Source of the DNA: Roseomonas sp. 18066
GTDB taxonomy: Bacteria > Pseudomonadota > Alphaproteobacteria > Acetobacterales > Acetobacteraceae
Length of the DNA stretch: 36,229 nt
Direction of reading: 5' to 3'
Assembly (NCBI RefSeq): GCF_902706185.1
Contig: NZ_CACSJM010000055.1
Coordinates: 1-36,229 of the forward strand
Shown here: positions 7,980-16,927 of the stretch, piece after piece
Position numbering within the stretch: position 1 is the stretch's first letter
Layout: the number at the start of each line of letters is the position of its first letter
Position numbers and translations under genes: made by a program
Notes under the pieces: generated by a model
What the model was told of the DNA's origin: nothing
Database searches by the model: none
The model's input: only the letters and a program-made list of their open reading frames with translations

Positions 7980-8849
7980 ATGCGAGCCCCCTTCCGCAAC
8001 GCGCTGCTGGGCGTGTTCGCCGCCGCCATGCTGACCGCGCTTGCCGGCGGCGCCCTCCTGCTGCATTCGCCGGCCATGCCGGAAGCGGCCGAAGCGGGCC
8101 CGGCCGGCGGCGCGCAGCCGCCCGGCAACGCCGCGCTGCCGCTGCCGCCCGAACCCCCCCGCCTGTCCGACAGCCCGGAATACGAGGCCTGCCTGGGCCT
8201 GCTGCGCGGCGACCCCGAGGGCGCGCTGGCGCGGGCCAGCGAGTGGGAAGAAAAAGGCGGCGGCGACCCCGCCCGCCATTGCCTGGCGCTCGGCCTGCTG
8301 GCGCTGGGCGAGCCCGAGCGCGCCGCGCCCCGGCTGGAGCGGCTGGCCAGTACTTCCGCCACCGGCGCCCCGGCCCGCGCCGCGATCTATGCCCAGGCCG
8401 CCCAGGCCTGGATGATGGCCGGCGACACCGCCCGCGCCTATGGCGCCACCACCCTGGCGCTGAGCCTGATGCCCGACGACACCGCGCTGCTGGTCGACCG
8501 CGCCATCTCGGCCGGGGCCATGGGCCGCTACGCCGAGGCGCTGCAAGACCTGGACCACGCCATCTCGACGGATGCCAGCCGCACCGAGGCCTGGGTGTTC
8601 CGCGCCGCCGCGCTGCGCCACCTGGACCGCGCCGACGACGCCATGCGCGACATCCAGCAGGCCCTGACCCTGGACCCGCGCCACCCGGAAGCCCTGCTGG
8701 AACGCGGCATCCTGCGGCAGCTGAAGGGCGACACCCGCGGGGCGAAGGACGATTGGGAACGCACCATCGCCCTGGCCCCCGACAGCGCCGCCGCGGATCT
8801 TGCGATGCAGAACCTGGCGTTGAACGAGGCAGGGCCGCGCAGGCGCTGA
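7980..8849 (+). CDS. Membrane-anchored or periplasmic TPR-repeat protein
   Basis: 289 residues. The N-terminal hydrophobic helix (residues 8-25) is either a signal peptide or an anchor; a Pro/Ala-rich linker follows. From about residue 75 the protein is a run of helical pairs with TPR spacing; clearest are AEALQDLDHAISTDASRTEAWVFRA and AMRDIQQALTLDPRHPEALLERG (described by their xAxxxxxxAxxxxP pattern). TPR domains bind partner proteins; the partner here is unknown. ATG 7980 is chosen over an in-frame GTG at 7971. A palindromic terminator repeat follows the stop. Confidence 0.75.
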   Translation: MRAPFRNALLGVFAAAMLTALAGGALLLHSPAMPEAAEAGPAGGAQPPGNAALPLPPEPPRLSDSPEYEACLGLLRGDPEGALARASEWEEKGGGDPARHCLALGLLALGEPERAAPRLERLASTSATGAPARAAIYAQAAQAWMMAGDTARAYGATTLALSLMPDDTALLVDRAISAGAMGRYAEALQDLDHAISTDASRTEAWVFRAAALRHLDRADDAMRDIQQALTLDPRHPEALLERGILRQLKGDTRGAKDDWERTIALAPDSAAADLAMQNLALNEAGPRRR

Positions 8850-8878
8850 AGAACAGGCCAGGGGTAGGCCAGGGTAGG

Positions 8879-8912
8879 CCAGGGGAATGAATTCCCCTGG
8901 ACCCCTTCTTCT
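8879..8912 (+). terminator. Palindromic repeat (type B) acting as terminator of the TPR gene
   Basis: A 10-bp inverted repeat CCAGGGGAAT/ATTCCCCTGG (8879-8900) is followed by GGACCCC-style tail and a pyrimidine-rich TTCTTCTTTCTG tract. It lies 30 bases after the TPR stop. Just before it the unit AGGCCAGGG is repeated three times (8855-8884). The same palindrome recurs inverted at 9088-9109, and again at 12025-12046. Confidence 0.7.
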
Positions 8913-9069
8913 TTCTGTTCTGTTGGCCGTTGAGGCCCCAGCCGCTTCACCACCGGCGACACCCGTGTATCCCGGCGGGACGCCATTTTTAGAAATTCAG
9001 TGAACGGTCACAGGTCGCGCTGTGGCCGGGCCGTTTCACGTCCTGTCGCCACGTGGACACGGCAGTCTG

Positions 9070-9109
9070 AAAGAAAAAAGATGGGGTCCAGGGGAATTCA
9101 TTCCCCTGG
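9070..9109 (-). terminator. Palindromic repeat (type B, inverted copy) acting as terminator of the EamA gene
   Basis: CCAGGGGAAT/ATTCCCCTGG at 9088-9109. On the minus strand it is followed by GGACCCCATC and a six-T run (9072-9080). It sits 15 bases after the stop of the EamA permease. The 178 bases between this copy and the one at 8879 contain no gene. Confidence 0.75.
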
Positions 9110-9123
9110 CCTGCCCCTGGCCT

Positions 9124-9978
9124 TCAGCTTGCTTTCTGAATTCTCTGGCTCATCAGGCACGCCACCACCACGATCGCCCCGCCGGCCAGCGTCGTGACCT
9201 CCGGCAATGTCGACCACAGCAGGAAGTCGGCCAGCATCGCCCAGACGAGCGCCGAGAATTCCAGCGGCGCCAGCTGCGCCACGCTGGCGCGGCGGAAGGC
9301 CACCGCCAGGCAGATCGTCGCCGCCCCGGCGAAGACGCCGTTGGCCGAGAGCGCCACCCAGTCCAGGGCCGTCGGCGCCACCCATCCGGTCACCGCGAAG
9401 GGGGCGAGCGCCAGGCCGCCGGGCAGGGCCGACCACAGGATCAGCTTGGCCAGCCCGGCCTCGTCGCGCAGCCGGCGGTTGATGGTCAGCCCGACGGCGT
9501 AGCTGACCGTGCCCAGCAAGGCGTAGGCATAGGCCAGCAAGCTGCCGCCGGCCTGCAGCCCGGGCGCCATGGCCACCAGCACGCCGCCGAAGCCGACGCC
9601 GCTCCACAGCCAGACGCGGGCCGGCATGGCCTCGCGCAGCACCAGGGCGGCCAGGCCCAGCGTCATGAAGGGCGCGGTGAAATAGACCAGGTAGCCCTCG
9701 GCCAGCGGGATCTCGCGCAGCGCCTGGAAGAAGCCGATGGCCGAGCCCAGCATCGCCGCCGCCCGCAGCAGGTGCAGCCAGGGGTGGCGGGTGGACAATT
9801 CGCCGCCCAGCCCGGGGCGCAGCGCGCGGCCGGCAAACAGCAGCGCCAGCATCACCAGGTGGCGGATCAGCACCACCTGGGCCACCGTGTAGGCGCCCGC
9901 CAGCAGCTTGCTGTTGGCGTCCAGCGTGGCGAAAAGGCCCAGCGCCGCCAGCATCAGCACCGAACCCCGCACCGCCAT
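9124..9978 (-). CDS. EamA/DMT-family permease
   Basis: 284 residues with about ten hydrophobic helices arranged as two EamA halves, the standard drug/metabolite transporter fold. The second half carries APLEFSALVWAMLADFLLW, typical of the conserved C-terminal EamA repeat. It is an inner-membrane exporter of small metabolites or amino acids; the substrate is not predictable. The ATG at 9978 has a GGGGGA Shine-Dalgarno. A longer open frame upstream overlaps pyrD and is not used. It is divergent from pyrD with a 97-base gap that must hold both promoters. Confidence 0.88.
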   Translation of the reverse strand: MAVRGSVLMLAALGLFATLDANSKLLAGAYTVAQVVLIRHLVMLALLFAGRALRPGLGGELSTRHPWLHLLRAAAMLGSAIGFFQALREIPLAEGYLVYFTAPFMTLGLAALVLREAMPARVWLWSGVGFGGVLVAMAPGLQAGGSLLAYAYALLGTVSYAVGLTINRRLRDEAGLAKLILWSALPGGLALAPFAVTGWVAPTALDWVALSANGVFAGAATICLAVAFRRASVAQLAPLEFSALVWAMLADFLLWSTLPEVTTLAGGAIVVVACLMSQRIQKAS

Positions 9979-10075
9979 TTCCCCCGCCCTTGCGGCCGGC
10001 TTCTCGGCTGGCGGCGCGGCCACGTCAATTCCCACCCTTTCCTTGCGCGGCGGGCCAGGGCACAAGCGGCGGGCC

Positions 10076-11137
10076 ATGACCCCTGCCCTCGCCTCCGCCC
10101 TGATGCCGCTGATGCGCGGCATGGACCCCGAACGCGCCCATCGCCTGGCGCTGAAGGCGCTGGCCTTCGGCCTGGCCGGCGCCGTTTCCTCCACCGACGA
10201 CCCGGTGCTGGCGACCAGCGCGCTGGGCCTCGACTTCCGCAATCCGCTCGGGCTGGCTGCCGGCTTCGACAAGGATGCGGTGGCCGTGGGCCCGCTGATG
10301 CGCCTGGGCTTCGGCCTGGTCGAGCCCGGCACCAGCACGCCGCGGCCGCAAGCGGGCAACCCGCAGCCGCGGCTGTTCCGCCTGCCCGAGGACGCGGCGG
10401 TGATCAACCGCATGGGCATGAACAACGAGGGCGTGCAGGCCTTCGCCAGCCGGCTGGCGGCGCTGAAGCGGCCCTTCCCGGCGGTGCTGGGCGCCAATAT
10501 CGGCATCAACAAGGAAGGCGCCGAGCCGGAGCGCGACTATCCCGCGCTCTATGCCGCCGTGGCCCCCTTCGCCGATTATGTGACGATCAACGTCTCCTCC
10601 CCCAACACGCCGGGGCTGCGCGACCTGCAGGGCGAGGCGAAGCTCGCCGCCATCCTGGCCGCCGTCGCCGTGACCCGCGGCGCCGCCCCGCGCCAGCCGC
10701 CGGTGCTGGTCAAGATCGCCCCGGACCTGGCCGACGACGCGGTGCCCGCGCTGGTCGAGACCTGCGTGCAGAATGGCGTGGCCGGCCTGATCGTCAGCAA
10801 CACCACCATCGCCCGCCCGGCCAGCCTGAAGAGCACCCACAAGGCCGAGACCGGCGGCCTGTCCGGCCAGCCGCTCTTCGCGCCGTCGACCGCGCTGCTG
10901 AAGCGGGTCTATGGCCTGTCGGCCGGCCGGCTGACGCTGATCGGCTGCGGCGGCATCAGCAACGGCGCCCAGGCCTATGCCAAGATCCGCGCCGGCGCGT
11001 CGCTGGTGCAGATCTACGCCGCCTTCGCCTATGCCGGCCCGGTCCTGGTGCCGCGCATCAAGCAGGAGCTCGCCGCGCTGCTGAAGCGCGACGGCTTCGC
11101 CCATGTCCACGACGCCGTAGGAGCCGACGCCCGATGA
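10076..11137 (+). CDS. pyrD: Dihydroorotate dehydrogenase (quinone), class 2
   Basis: 353 residues, the normal class 2 length. It oxidises dihydroorotate to orotate in pyrimidine synthesis using FMN and passes electrons to membrane quinone. Family motifs seen: AAGFDKDA near residue 61, the GTSTPRPQ-GNPQPRLFRL block near 85-103, NRMGMNNEG near 111, INVSSPNTPGLR near 171 with the class 2 catalytic serine, and the FMN-binding GCGGISNGAQAYAKIRAGAS near the C-terminus. The N-terminal helices (residues 1-40) are the membrane/quinone-binding part specific to class 2. The next gene starts within its stop codon. Confidence 0.97.
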   Translation: MTPALASALMPLMRGMDPERAHRLALKALAFGLAGAVSSTDDPVLATSALGLDFRNPLGLAAGFDKDAVAVGPLMRLGFGLVEPGTSTPRPQAGNPQPRLFRLPEDAAVINRMGMNNEGVQAFASRLAALKRPFPAVLGANIGINKEGAEPERDYPALYAAVAPFADYVTINVSSPNTPGLRDLQGEAKLAAILAAVAVTRGAAPRQPPVLVKIAPDLADDAVPALVETCVQNGVAGLIVSNTTIARPASLKSTHKAETGGLSGQPLFAPSTALLKRVYGLSAGRLTLIGCGGISNGAQAYAKIRAGASLVQIYAAFAYAGPVLVPRIKQELAALLKRDGFAHVHDAVGADAR

Positions 11138-11991
11138 ACATCCTGGAAAGCGTGGCCCCGCTCGCCGACAGCCATGACGGCTTCGTCCTCGACATCTGGG
11201 GCGTGCTGCATGACGGCGCCGCGCCCTATCCCGGCGTGCCCGAGGCGCTGCGCGAGTTGCGCGCCCGCGGCAAGCGCATCGTGCTGCTGTCCAACGCCCC
11301 GCGTCGCTCCTGGTTCGTCGCCAAGAGCCTGACCGCCATGGGCATCGAATCCAGCCTCTACGACGGCATCGTCACCAGCGGCGAGGTGGCCTGGACCCTG
11401 CTGCGCGACCGCAAGCACCCCTGGTTCTCGCGCCTGGGCAACCGCGCCTTCCACATCGGCCCCGAGCGCGACCTGTCGGTGATCGAGGAGCTGCCGATCA
11501 CCCTGGCGAAATCCCCCGCCGAGGCCGATTTCCTGCTCAACACCGGCCCCGAGCCCGAGCGCGGTCCGCAAAGCGTCGAGCCCTATCGCGACCTGCTGGC
11601 GCAATGCGCCGCGGCCAAGCTGCCCATGCTCTGCACCAACCCGGACCGCGCGGTGATGGTCTCCGGCCAGCGCCTGATCTGCGCCGGGGCCCTGGCCGAT
11701 GTCTATCTGGAGCAGGGCGGCGACGTGCTGGAGATCGGCAAGCCCGACGCCATGGTCTACGAGACCGTGCTGTCCACCCTGGCGCTGCCGGCGTCGAAGA
11801 TCGTGGCCATCGGCGACACGCCGCACACCGACCTGCTGGGCGCCGCCAATGCCGGCATCGACGCCGTCTGGGCCCTGACCGGCCTGGCCGGCAACCACTT
11901 CGGGCCGAACCCCTCGCCCGAGGCGCTGGCCGCCGAAGCGGAGCGTGAGGGCGTGAAGCCTTTGGCGGCGCTGCGCAGCCTGAAGTGGTGA
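11134..11991 (+). CDS. HAD-IIA family hydrolase (NagD-like)
   Basis: 285 residues. HAD motif I is DIWGVLHDG (nucleophile and acid/base Asp replaced by the family-typical W-G context), motif II is LLSNAPR, and motif IV is AIGDTPHTDLLGAANAG. The large cap inserted between motifs marks class IIA, as in NagD and the alphaproteobacterial TIGR01459-type subfamily. These are magnesium-dependent phosphatases, often of sugar or nucleotide phosphates. The start overlaps the pyrD stop as ATGA, so the two are co-translated; a nucleotide-related substrate is a reasonable but unproven inference. Confidence 0.88.
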   Translation: MNILESVAPLADSHDGFVLDIWGVLHDGAAPYPGVPEALRELRARGKRIVLLSNAPRRSWFVAKSLTAMGIESSLYDGIVTSGEVAWTLLRDRKHPWFSRLGNRAFHIGPERDLSVIEELPITLAKSPAEADFLLNTGPEPERGPQSVEPYRDLLAQCAAAKLPMLCTNPDRAVMVSGQRLICAGALADVYLEQGGDVLEIGKPDAMVYETVLSTLALPASKIVAIGDTPHTDLLGAANAGIDAVWALTGLAGNHFGPNPSPEALAAEAEREGVKPLAALRSLKW

Positions 11992-12024
11992 AGAGAAGCC
12001 AGGAATAGAGAAGACAAAGGTAGG

Positions 12025-12060
12025 CCAGGGGAATGAATTCCCCTGGACCCCTTCTTTTTT
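12025..12060 (+). terminator. Palindromic repeat (type B) acting as terminator of the pyrD operon
   Basis: Same CCAGGGGAAT/ATTCCCCTGG palindrome (12025-12046), followed by GGACCCC and TTCTTTTTT (12052-12060). It lies 33 bases after the HAD hydrolase stop. Confidence 0.8.
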
Positions 12061-12211
12061 CTGTCAGGCTGCCGCTGCCTTGCGGCCAAGCGGGACGCGG
12101 CACTGCGGCGGTGCGCTGCTTTACCCGCACACGCCATATGAATATTCAGAGTCCCGCCTTCATGCCCTGGTGACGCCGCCGTTCAGGTGCTGGTCATTGA
12201 ATGGCCGGTGA

Positions 12212-12251
12212 TCAGAAAAAAGATGGGGGTTTGGGGGAATTCATTCCCCCA
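12212..12251 (-). repeat. Inverted type B palindromic repeat with terminator-like tail
   Basis: A 9-bp palindrome TGGGGGAAT/ATTCCCCCA (12232-12251); on the minus strand it is followed by a six-T run (12215-12221). Unlike the other copies it does not end a minus-strand gene. It pairs with the copy at 12025 as an inverted doublet about 165 bases apart. The whole 11992-12413 gap holds only this doublet and about 160 bases of leader for the MFS gene. Confidence 0.65.
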
Positions 12252-12413
12252 GTCTGCTCCGTCCTAGCTTAACTCCTCTCCTAACTTGCCCTTCCGAAGC
12301 CCTTCTCTTCTCCAAGACCCTCGACCGGTCGAACCCCTGCCTTGCGGTTCTCGCATGGCAATCGGCACCCCCCTCCCTGGGCCTGTGGCGCCCCCGCCCA
12401 TAAGCTCCGCGGC

Positions 12414-13649
12414 ATGAGCCCGCGCGACCTTGCCCAGGACCTGCCGCCCGAGCTGGCGCCACCCCTTGTCCCTCGACGTGTTCCGGCCACCTGGCTGCTG
12501 ACCCTGCTGATGGGGCTCGGCCCTTTCAGCATGCAGATCCTGATCCCGTCGCTGCCGCTGCTGGCCGGCTATTTCACCGTGCCTTACGCCAGCGCGCAGA
12601 TGACGCTGACCGTCTACCTGGTCGGCATCGCGCTGGGGCAGCTGATCTATGGGCCGCTGTCGGACCGCTTCGGGCGGCGGCCGGTGCTGCTGCTGGGGCT
12701 CGGCGTCTATGCGCTGGGGTCGATCGCCGCCTTCCTGGCGCCCAGCATCGGGCTGCTGGCGGTGGCGCGGGCGGCGCAGGCGGCGGGGGGCTGCGCCGGC
12801 ATGGTGCTGACGCGCGCCATCGTGCGCGACGTGTTCCCGCGCGACCAGGCCGCCAGCAAGATCGGCTTCGTCATGATGGGCATGACGGTCGCCCCCATGC
12901 TGGCGCCGCTGCTGGGGGCGGAGCTGACGGCGCTGTTCGGCTGGCGCTCGACCATGCTGGCCTGCACCCTGTTCGGCCTGTCGCTGTTCGTGCTGTCGCT
13001 GCGCCTGCCGGAGACGCTGGCGGTGCCGCAGCCGCTGCCCGGCCTGACCGGCATGGCCCAGGCCTATCTGCAGCTGGCGCGGATCCGCAGCTTCCGCTGC
13101 TATGCCGCCATCACCACCTGCACCACCGGCGTCTTCTTCGCCTTCATGGCCGGCGCGCCCAAGGTGCTGATGGACGGGCTGGGCCACACGCCGCGCAGCT
13201 ATGCCCTGGCCTTCATGGCGATTTCCTTCGCCTTCGGCGCGGGGTCGTTCCTGGCCGGGCGGTATTCGGCGCGGCTCGGGCTGGCACGGATGCTGAAGAT
13301 CGGGCTGGTGGTCAGCACCGTGGGCGCGCTGCTGGGCGTCGCCGGCCAGGCGCTGCTGCCGCTGTCGCTGCTGGTCTTCTACCTGCCGATGACCGTGGTG
13401 GCGCTGGGCAATGGCGTGTCGCAGCCGAACGCGGTCACCGCCGCGGTCAGCGTCAAGCCGCAGCTGGCCGGCACCGCCTCCGGGCTGGTGGGGGCGCTGC
13501 AGATGGGCTTCGGCGCGCTGATGACGCTGGTCACCGGCGCGCTGGAGACCGGCAGCGGCGTGCCGACCGCCGCCACCATGGCCGGCTGCGCCATCGGCGC
13601 GCAGATCGCGCTGCGCCAGGTCGGGCGGGCGCAGCAGCAGCGCGGCTGA
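12414..13649 (+). CDS. Bcr/CflA family multidrug efflux MFS transporter
   Basis: 411 residues with 12 predicted membrane helices. MFS motif A is seen in the loop between helices 2 and 3 (GPLSDRFGRRPVLL). The opening PFSMQILIPSLP and the GMVLTRAIVRDVFPRDQAA segment in helices 4-5 are typical of the Bcr/CflA drug:proton antiporters (bicyclomycin, chloramphenicol, florfenicol). The actual substrate is unknown. An upstream in-frame ATG at 12342 would add 24 unlikely residues; ATG 12414 matches homolog architecture, although its Shine-Dalgarno is weak. Confidence 0.9.
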   Translation: MSPRDLAQDLPPELAPPLVPRRVPATWLLTLLMGLGPFSMQILIPSLPLLAGYFTVPYASAQMTLTVYLVGIALGQLIYGPLSDRFGRRPVLLLGLGVYALGSIAAFLAPSIGLLAVARAAQAAGGCAGMVLTRAIVRDVFPRDQAASKIGFVMMGMTVAPMLAPLLGAELTALFGWRSTMLACTLFGLSLFVLSLRLPETLAVPQPLPGLTGMAQAYLQLARIRSFRCYAAITTCTTGVFFAFMAGAPKVLMDGLGHTPRSYALAFMAISFAFGAGSFLAGRYSARLGLARMLKIGLVVSTVGALLGVAGQALLPLSLLVFYLPMTVVALGNGVSQPNAVTAAVSVKPQLAGTASGLVGALQMGFGALMTLVTGALETGSGVPTAATMAGCAIGAQIALRQVGRAQQQRG

Positions 13650-13744
13650 AGGCATTCCTGACAGCCGAAAGTTTTCGGGCAAATCCGCCCCGCTTTTTCG
13701 CGCGCTGCGTTGACCGGCAGGCGCGGGTTTGCAACCTTCGCGAC

Positions 13745-14083
13745 GTGACCGCCCTGGACCCCGACATCACCCGGCAGCTGGCCGAGGACCTCCCCGCCGA
13801 GGTCTTCGCCACCGTGCTGCGCACCTTCGAGACCGACCTGGCCCGGCTGGCCGCGCAGATGCGCGGCGCGGCCGAGGCCGGCGACCTCGAGGGCTATCAC
13901 CGCGGCGCGCATGGCCTGGCCGGCGCCGCCGGGGCGATCGGCGCCCGCCGGCTGGAAAGCCTGGCGCGGCAGGCGATGAAGCCTGCGGGCGGGCCGGATC
14001 CCGCCATCCTGCTGCCGCAGCTGGCCGAGGCCGCCACCGCCGCCCTGGCCGAGCTGGCCGAGCTGGTCGCCCGCCAGGGCTGA
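13745..14083 (+). CDS. Histidine-containing phosphotransfer (Hpt) domain protein
   Basis: 112 residues forming a single Hpt domain. The phosphorylated histidine lies in RGAHGLAGAAGAIGA near residue 56, matching the HxLKGxxxxxGA consensus with His-Gly-Leu-Ala-Gly. Hpt proteins shuttle phosphate between receiver domains in phosphorelays. It starts with GTG and ends four bases from the stop of the convergent hybrid kinase, which lacks an Hpt domain of its own. It is therefore the obvious candidate partner of that kinase; this pairing is inferred from position. Confidence 0.85.
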   Translation: MTALDPDITRQLAEDLPAEVFATVLRTFETDLARLAAQMRGAAEAGDLEGYHRGAHGLAGAAGAIGARRLESLARQAMKPAGGPDPAILLPQLAEAATAALAELAELVARQG

Positions 14084-14087
14084 GCCC

Positions 14088-16697
14088 TCAGGCGAACAGC
14101 CGCTGCAGCGCATCGCGCTGGATCGGCTTCGACAGGTAGTCGTTCATGCCGGCGTCGCGGCATTGCGCCTCGTATTCGGCGCCGACCGCGGCGGTCAGGC
14201 CGATGATGCGGGCGGCGCGGTTCGGTCCCGGCTGGGCGCGGATCGCCCGCGTCGCCTCCAGCCCGTCCATCACCGGCATCTGCAGGTCCATCAGGATCAG
14301 GTCGTAGGCGGCCTCGGCGGCGCGGGCCAGGGCCTCGGCGCCGTTCTCGGCGATGGTCACCCGGCAGCCCTGGCGCTGCAGCAGCGCGCGCATCACCGCC
14401 TGGTTGGTCGCATTGTCCTCGACCAGCAGCACCGCCTGGCCGGCGGCATCGGCGGCGGCCGGCGCCGCGACGGGCACGGCGACGGGCACGGCGACGGGCG
14501 GGGGCGTCAGCAGCGCCTGGCGCAACGCCTCGCGCAGGCGGCCGGGCAGGCAGGGCTTCAGCAGCACCGCCTGCACCGGCCCGGTCTCCGGCGCCACGCC
14601 GTCCAGGGTCTGCGCCGTGGGCGCGGTGCAGAGCAGCAGCGCCGGCACGTTGGGGCCGAGCTCGGCGCGCAGCCGGCGGGCCAGGGCCAGGCCCTCGCGG
14701 CCGGTCTCGCCGTCGCCCAGCACCACCAGGGTGAAGGGGCGGCCCTCGGCCAGGCCCGCCTGCAGCAGCGGCAGGGCGGCGACCGGCTCGGCCGGATGCG
14801 CCCGGGCGCCGATGCCGGCCAGCTGCCGCTGCAGCACCTCGCGCTCCACCGCATGCGGCAGCGCCAGCAGCACGTGTTGGCCCTGCAGCGCCGGGTCGGG
14901 CGGCAGCGGCGGCGCCACCAGCCCGAGCTCCAGGTGGAAGCGGAACTGGCTGCCGCCGCCGGGCCGCGGCGCCGCGCTGATGCCGCCGCCCATCTGCCCG
15001 GTCAGCCGGCGGCAGATGGCCAGCCCCAGCCCGGTGCCGCCATAGCGCCGGCTGATCGAGGCGTCGGCCTGGGTGAAGCGCTCGAACAGCTGCGGGATGC
15101 GCGCCGGGTCCAGGCCGATGCCGGTGTCGGAGACGGTGCAGATCAGCCGCCAGGGCGCCGGCCCGCCGGCCGGGGGGGGGGGCAGCGGCAGCGCCTCCAC
15201 CTCCAGCCGGACCCAGCCGGCCTCGGTGAACTTCACCGCGTTGCCGATCAGGTTGAACAGGATCTGGCGGAAGCGCGCCGGGTCGCCCAGCATCTCGGCC
15301 GGCAGGTCGGGGGCCAGGTCGCAGAACAGCTGCACCCCCTTGGCGGCGGCGCGCGGCGCGAAGAGCTCGGCGATGGTCGCGATCTCCGCCTCGGGGGCGA
15401 AGGCGATGCGCTCATGCTCCATCACCCCCGCCTCCAGCTTGGAGAAGTCGAGGATGTCGTTCAGCAGCACCAGCAGGTGCTCGGCGCTGCCGCGGATGGT
15501 CTCGGCATAGCGCCGCTGCATCGGGTCGAGCGGCGTGTCGATCAGCAGCCCGGCCATGCCGATCACCCCGTTCATCGGCGTGCGGATCTCATGGCTCATG
15601 GCGGCCAGGAATTCTTCCTTGGCGCGGCCGCCGGCGCGGGCGTCGGCCTCGCTGGCGGTCAGCTCGGCGCCCTGGCGCTGCAGCGTCGCCGCCTGCCGGG
15701 CCAGCAGCCAGAAGCCGCCCAGGATGATGCCGACCATCGCCGCCATGGCGGCATAGATCAGCGGGCGGATGCTGCGGACGAAGGACATCGCCTCCTCGCG
15801 GTCGCGCATCGCCTCGACCACGAACAGGCCCGGCCGCGCCAGGGTAAAGGCGGCGAAGCCCTCGACGCCGTCCTGGTCCAGCCCGTCCCACAGCCCGCTC
15901 TCGCGGCGGGGCAGGAAGTTGCGGAACGGCCAGGCGCTGGCGTTCAGCACGCCGATGCCCTGGCTCCGCCCGTCGGAGCGCGCCAGCAGCAGCCCGTTGA
16001 AGCTGTGCAGCCGCAGCGTCACGGCGAAGGCGCTGGCGGCGCGGCTGAGCTGGCCGCCCAGCACGCCCGGGTCCAGCAGCGCCACCACGGCGCCGCGGAA
16101 GGCGCCGTTGGGGGCCAGCACCGGCCGCGCCAGCGGGATCGACCAGTGCCCGGTGGCGGCGATGGTGGCCGGCGTGCCGCCGCCGGTGGGGCCGAGGAAG
16201 CGGCCCACCTCCGGCGGGCCGCTGCGCAGCGCCTGGCCGCCGATGCGCAGCAGGCGGAACCAGTCGCGCGCGCCCAGGCTGTGCTCCAGCATCGCCTCCT
16301 GGCTGGCCTGGGTGACGCGGCCCTGGGCGTCGGTCAGCAGGATGCCGCGCAGCACCGGCAGCTCGGCGGCGATGGCGGCGAGCTGGCGCGCGGCCTCGGC
16401 CGGATCAGCGGCCTGGCCCTGGGCAATTTCGAGAAGCGCGCGGTCGATCCGCTCGAGCTGCTGGGAAAGCTGGTCGGCGACCAGGGTGACCACGCCCTCG
16501 GCCAGGCGGGTGCCGCGATAGCTGCCCTCGGCCTCGACGCGGGACTGCACCAGCGCCTGGAACCCGGCCAGGCACAGCAGCACCGTCACCGCGGCGAGGC
16601 TGAACAGCCGCCAGGGCCGCGGCTCGGACGGGCGCAGCGGACGCAGGCCCAGGAAGCGGCGCCAGCGGTTGACCAGGCTCTCGACGCGCAGGATCAT
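14088..16697 (-). CDS. Membrane-bound hybrid sensor histidine kinase
   Basis: 869 residues from ATG 16697. Order: cytoplasmic tail, TM1 (about 32-50), periplasmic sensor of about 260 residues with the look of a dCache/PDC fold, TM2 (about 312-334), HisKA with phospho-His near 369 ([16 protein letters not shown]), HATPase_c with N box (NLIGNAVKF), G1 (DTGIG) and G2 (GGTGLGL). Then a degenerate receiver (about 606-730; no acidic pocket or proper phospho-Asp) and an intact receiver (about 756-869; phospho-Asp near 804 in [13 protein letters not shown], Lys in LSKPI). It is expected to feed a phosphorelay through a separate Hpt protein, such as the neighbour. The signal is unknown. Confidence 0.93.
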   Translation of the reverse strand: MILRVESLVNRWRRFLGLRPLRPSEPRPWRLFSLAAVTVLLCLAGFQALVQSRVEAEGSYRGTRLAEGVVTLVADQLSQQLERIDRALLEIAQGQAADPAEAARQLAAIAAELPVLRGILLTDAQGRVTQASQEAMLEHSLGARDWFRLLRIGGQALRSGPPEVGRFLGPTGGGTPATIAATGHWSIPLARPVLAPNGAFRGAVVALLDPGVLGGQLSRAASAFAVTLRLHSFNGLLLARSDGRSQGIGVLNASAWPFRNFLPRRESGLWDGLDQDGVEGFAAFTLARPGLFVVEAMRDREEAMSFVRSIRPLIYAAMAAMVGIILGGFWLLARQAATLQRQGAELTASEADARAGGRAKEEFLAAMSHEIRTPMNGVIGMAGLLIDTPLDPMQRRYAETIRGSAEHLLVLLNDILDFSKLEAGVMEHERIAFAPEAEIATIAELFAPRAAAKGVQLFCDLAPDLPAEMLGDPARFRQILFNLIGNAVKFTEAGWVRLEVEALPLPPPPAGGPAPWRLICTVSDTGIGLDPARIPQLFERFTQADASISRRYGGTGLGLAICRRLTGQMGGGISAAPRPGGGSQFRFHLELGLVAPPLPPDPALQGQHVLLALPHAVEREVLQRQLAGIGARAHPAEPVAALPLLQAGLAEGRPFTLVVLGDGETGREGLALARRLRAELGPNVPALLLCTAPTAQTLDGVAPETGPVQAVLLKPCLPGRLREALRQALLTPPPVAVPVAVPVAAPAAADAAGQAVLLVEDNATNQAVMRALLQRQGCRVTIAENGAEALARAAEAAYDLILMDLQMPVMDGLEATRAIRAQPGPNRAARIIGLTAAVGAEYEAQCRDAGMNDYLSKPIQRDALQRLFA

Positions 16698-16927
16698 CAA
16701 TTATCATCATGGCAGGCAGGCTGGAGCTTGGCGAGGAATGACCGGCGGCCAGCATGGCATAAAAGCCGCAGCGTTCCTGCGACCGCGGCAGCGTAAACAA
16801 TGCGGCAATGAATGCTAGGGCTTGAGAAAGGTGCGGGGCAGCATTCTCCAGCCTGCCTGCATGAACGCCCCGCCTCGACCCCGGCCGGACTCTCGTCCGG
16901 GGTCGGCGGGCAGGAGAGCCAGTCGCG

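Noticed and set aside
8850..9123. A CRISPR array in the repeat-rich gap.
   Set aside because: The repeats are palindromes in inverted pairs, not evenly spaced direct repeats with unique spacers.
9022..11991. A 989-residue plus-strand frame that ends in the HAD hydrolase frame.
   Set aside because: Only its last 285 residues are the real hydrolase (ATG 11134); the rest is antisense to the permease and out of frame in pyrD.
14163..16796. An 877-residue plus-strand frame opposite the hybrid kinase.
   Set aside because: Its composition is Gln/Arg/His/Ala-rich with no domain, the typical antisense shadow of a GC-rich gene; the minus strand encodes a complete kinase.
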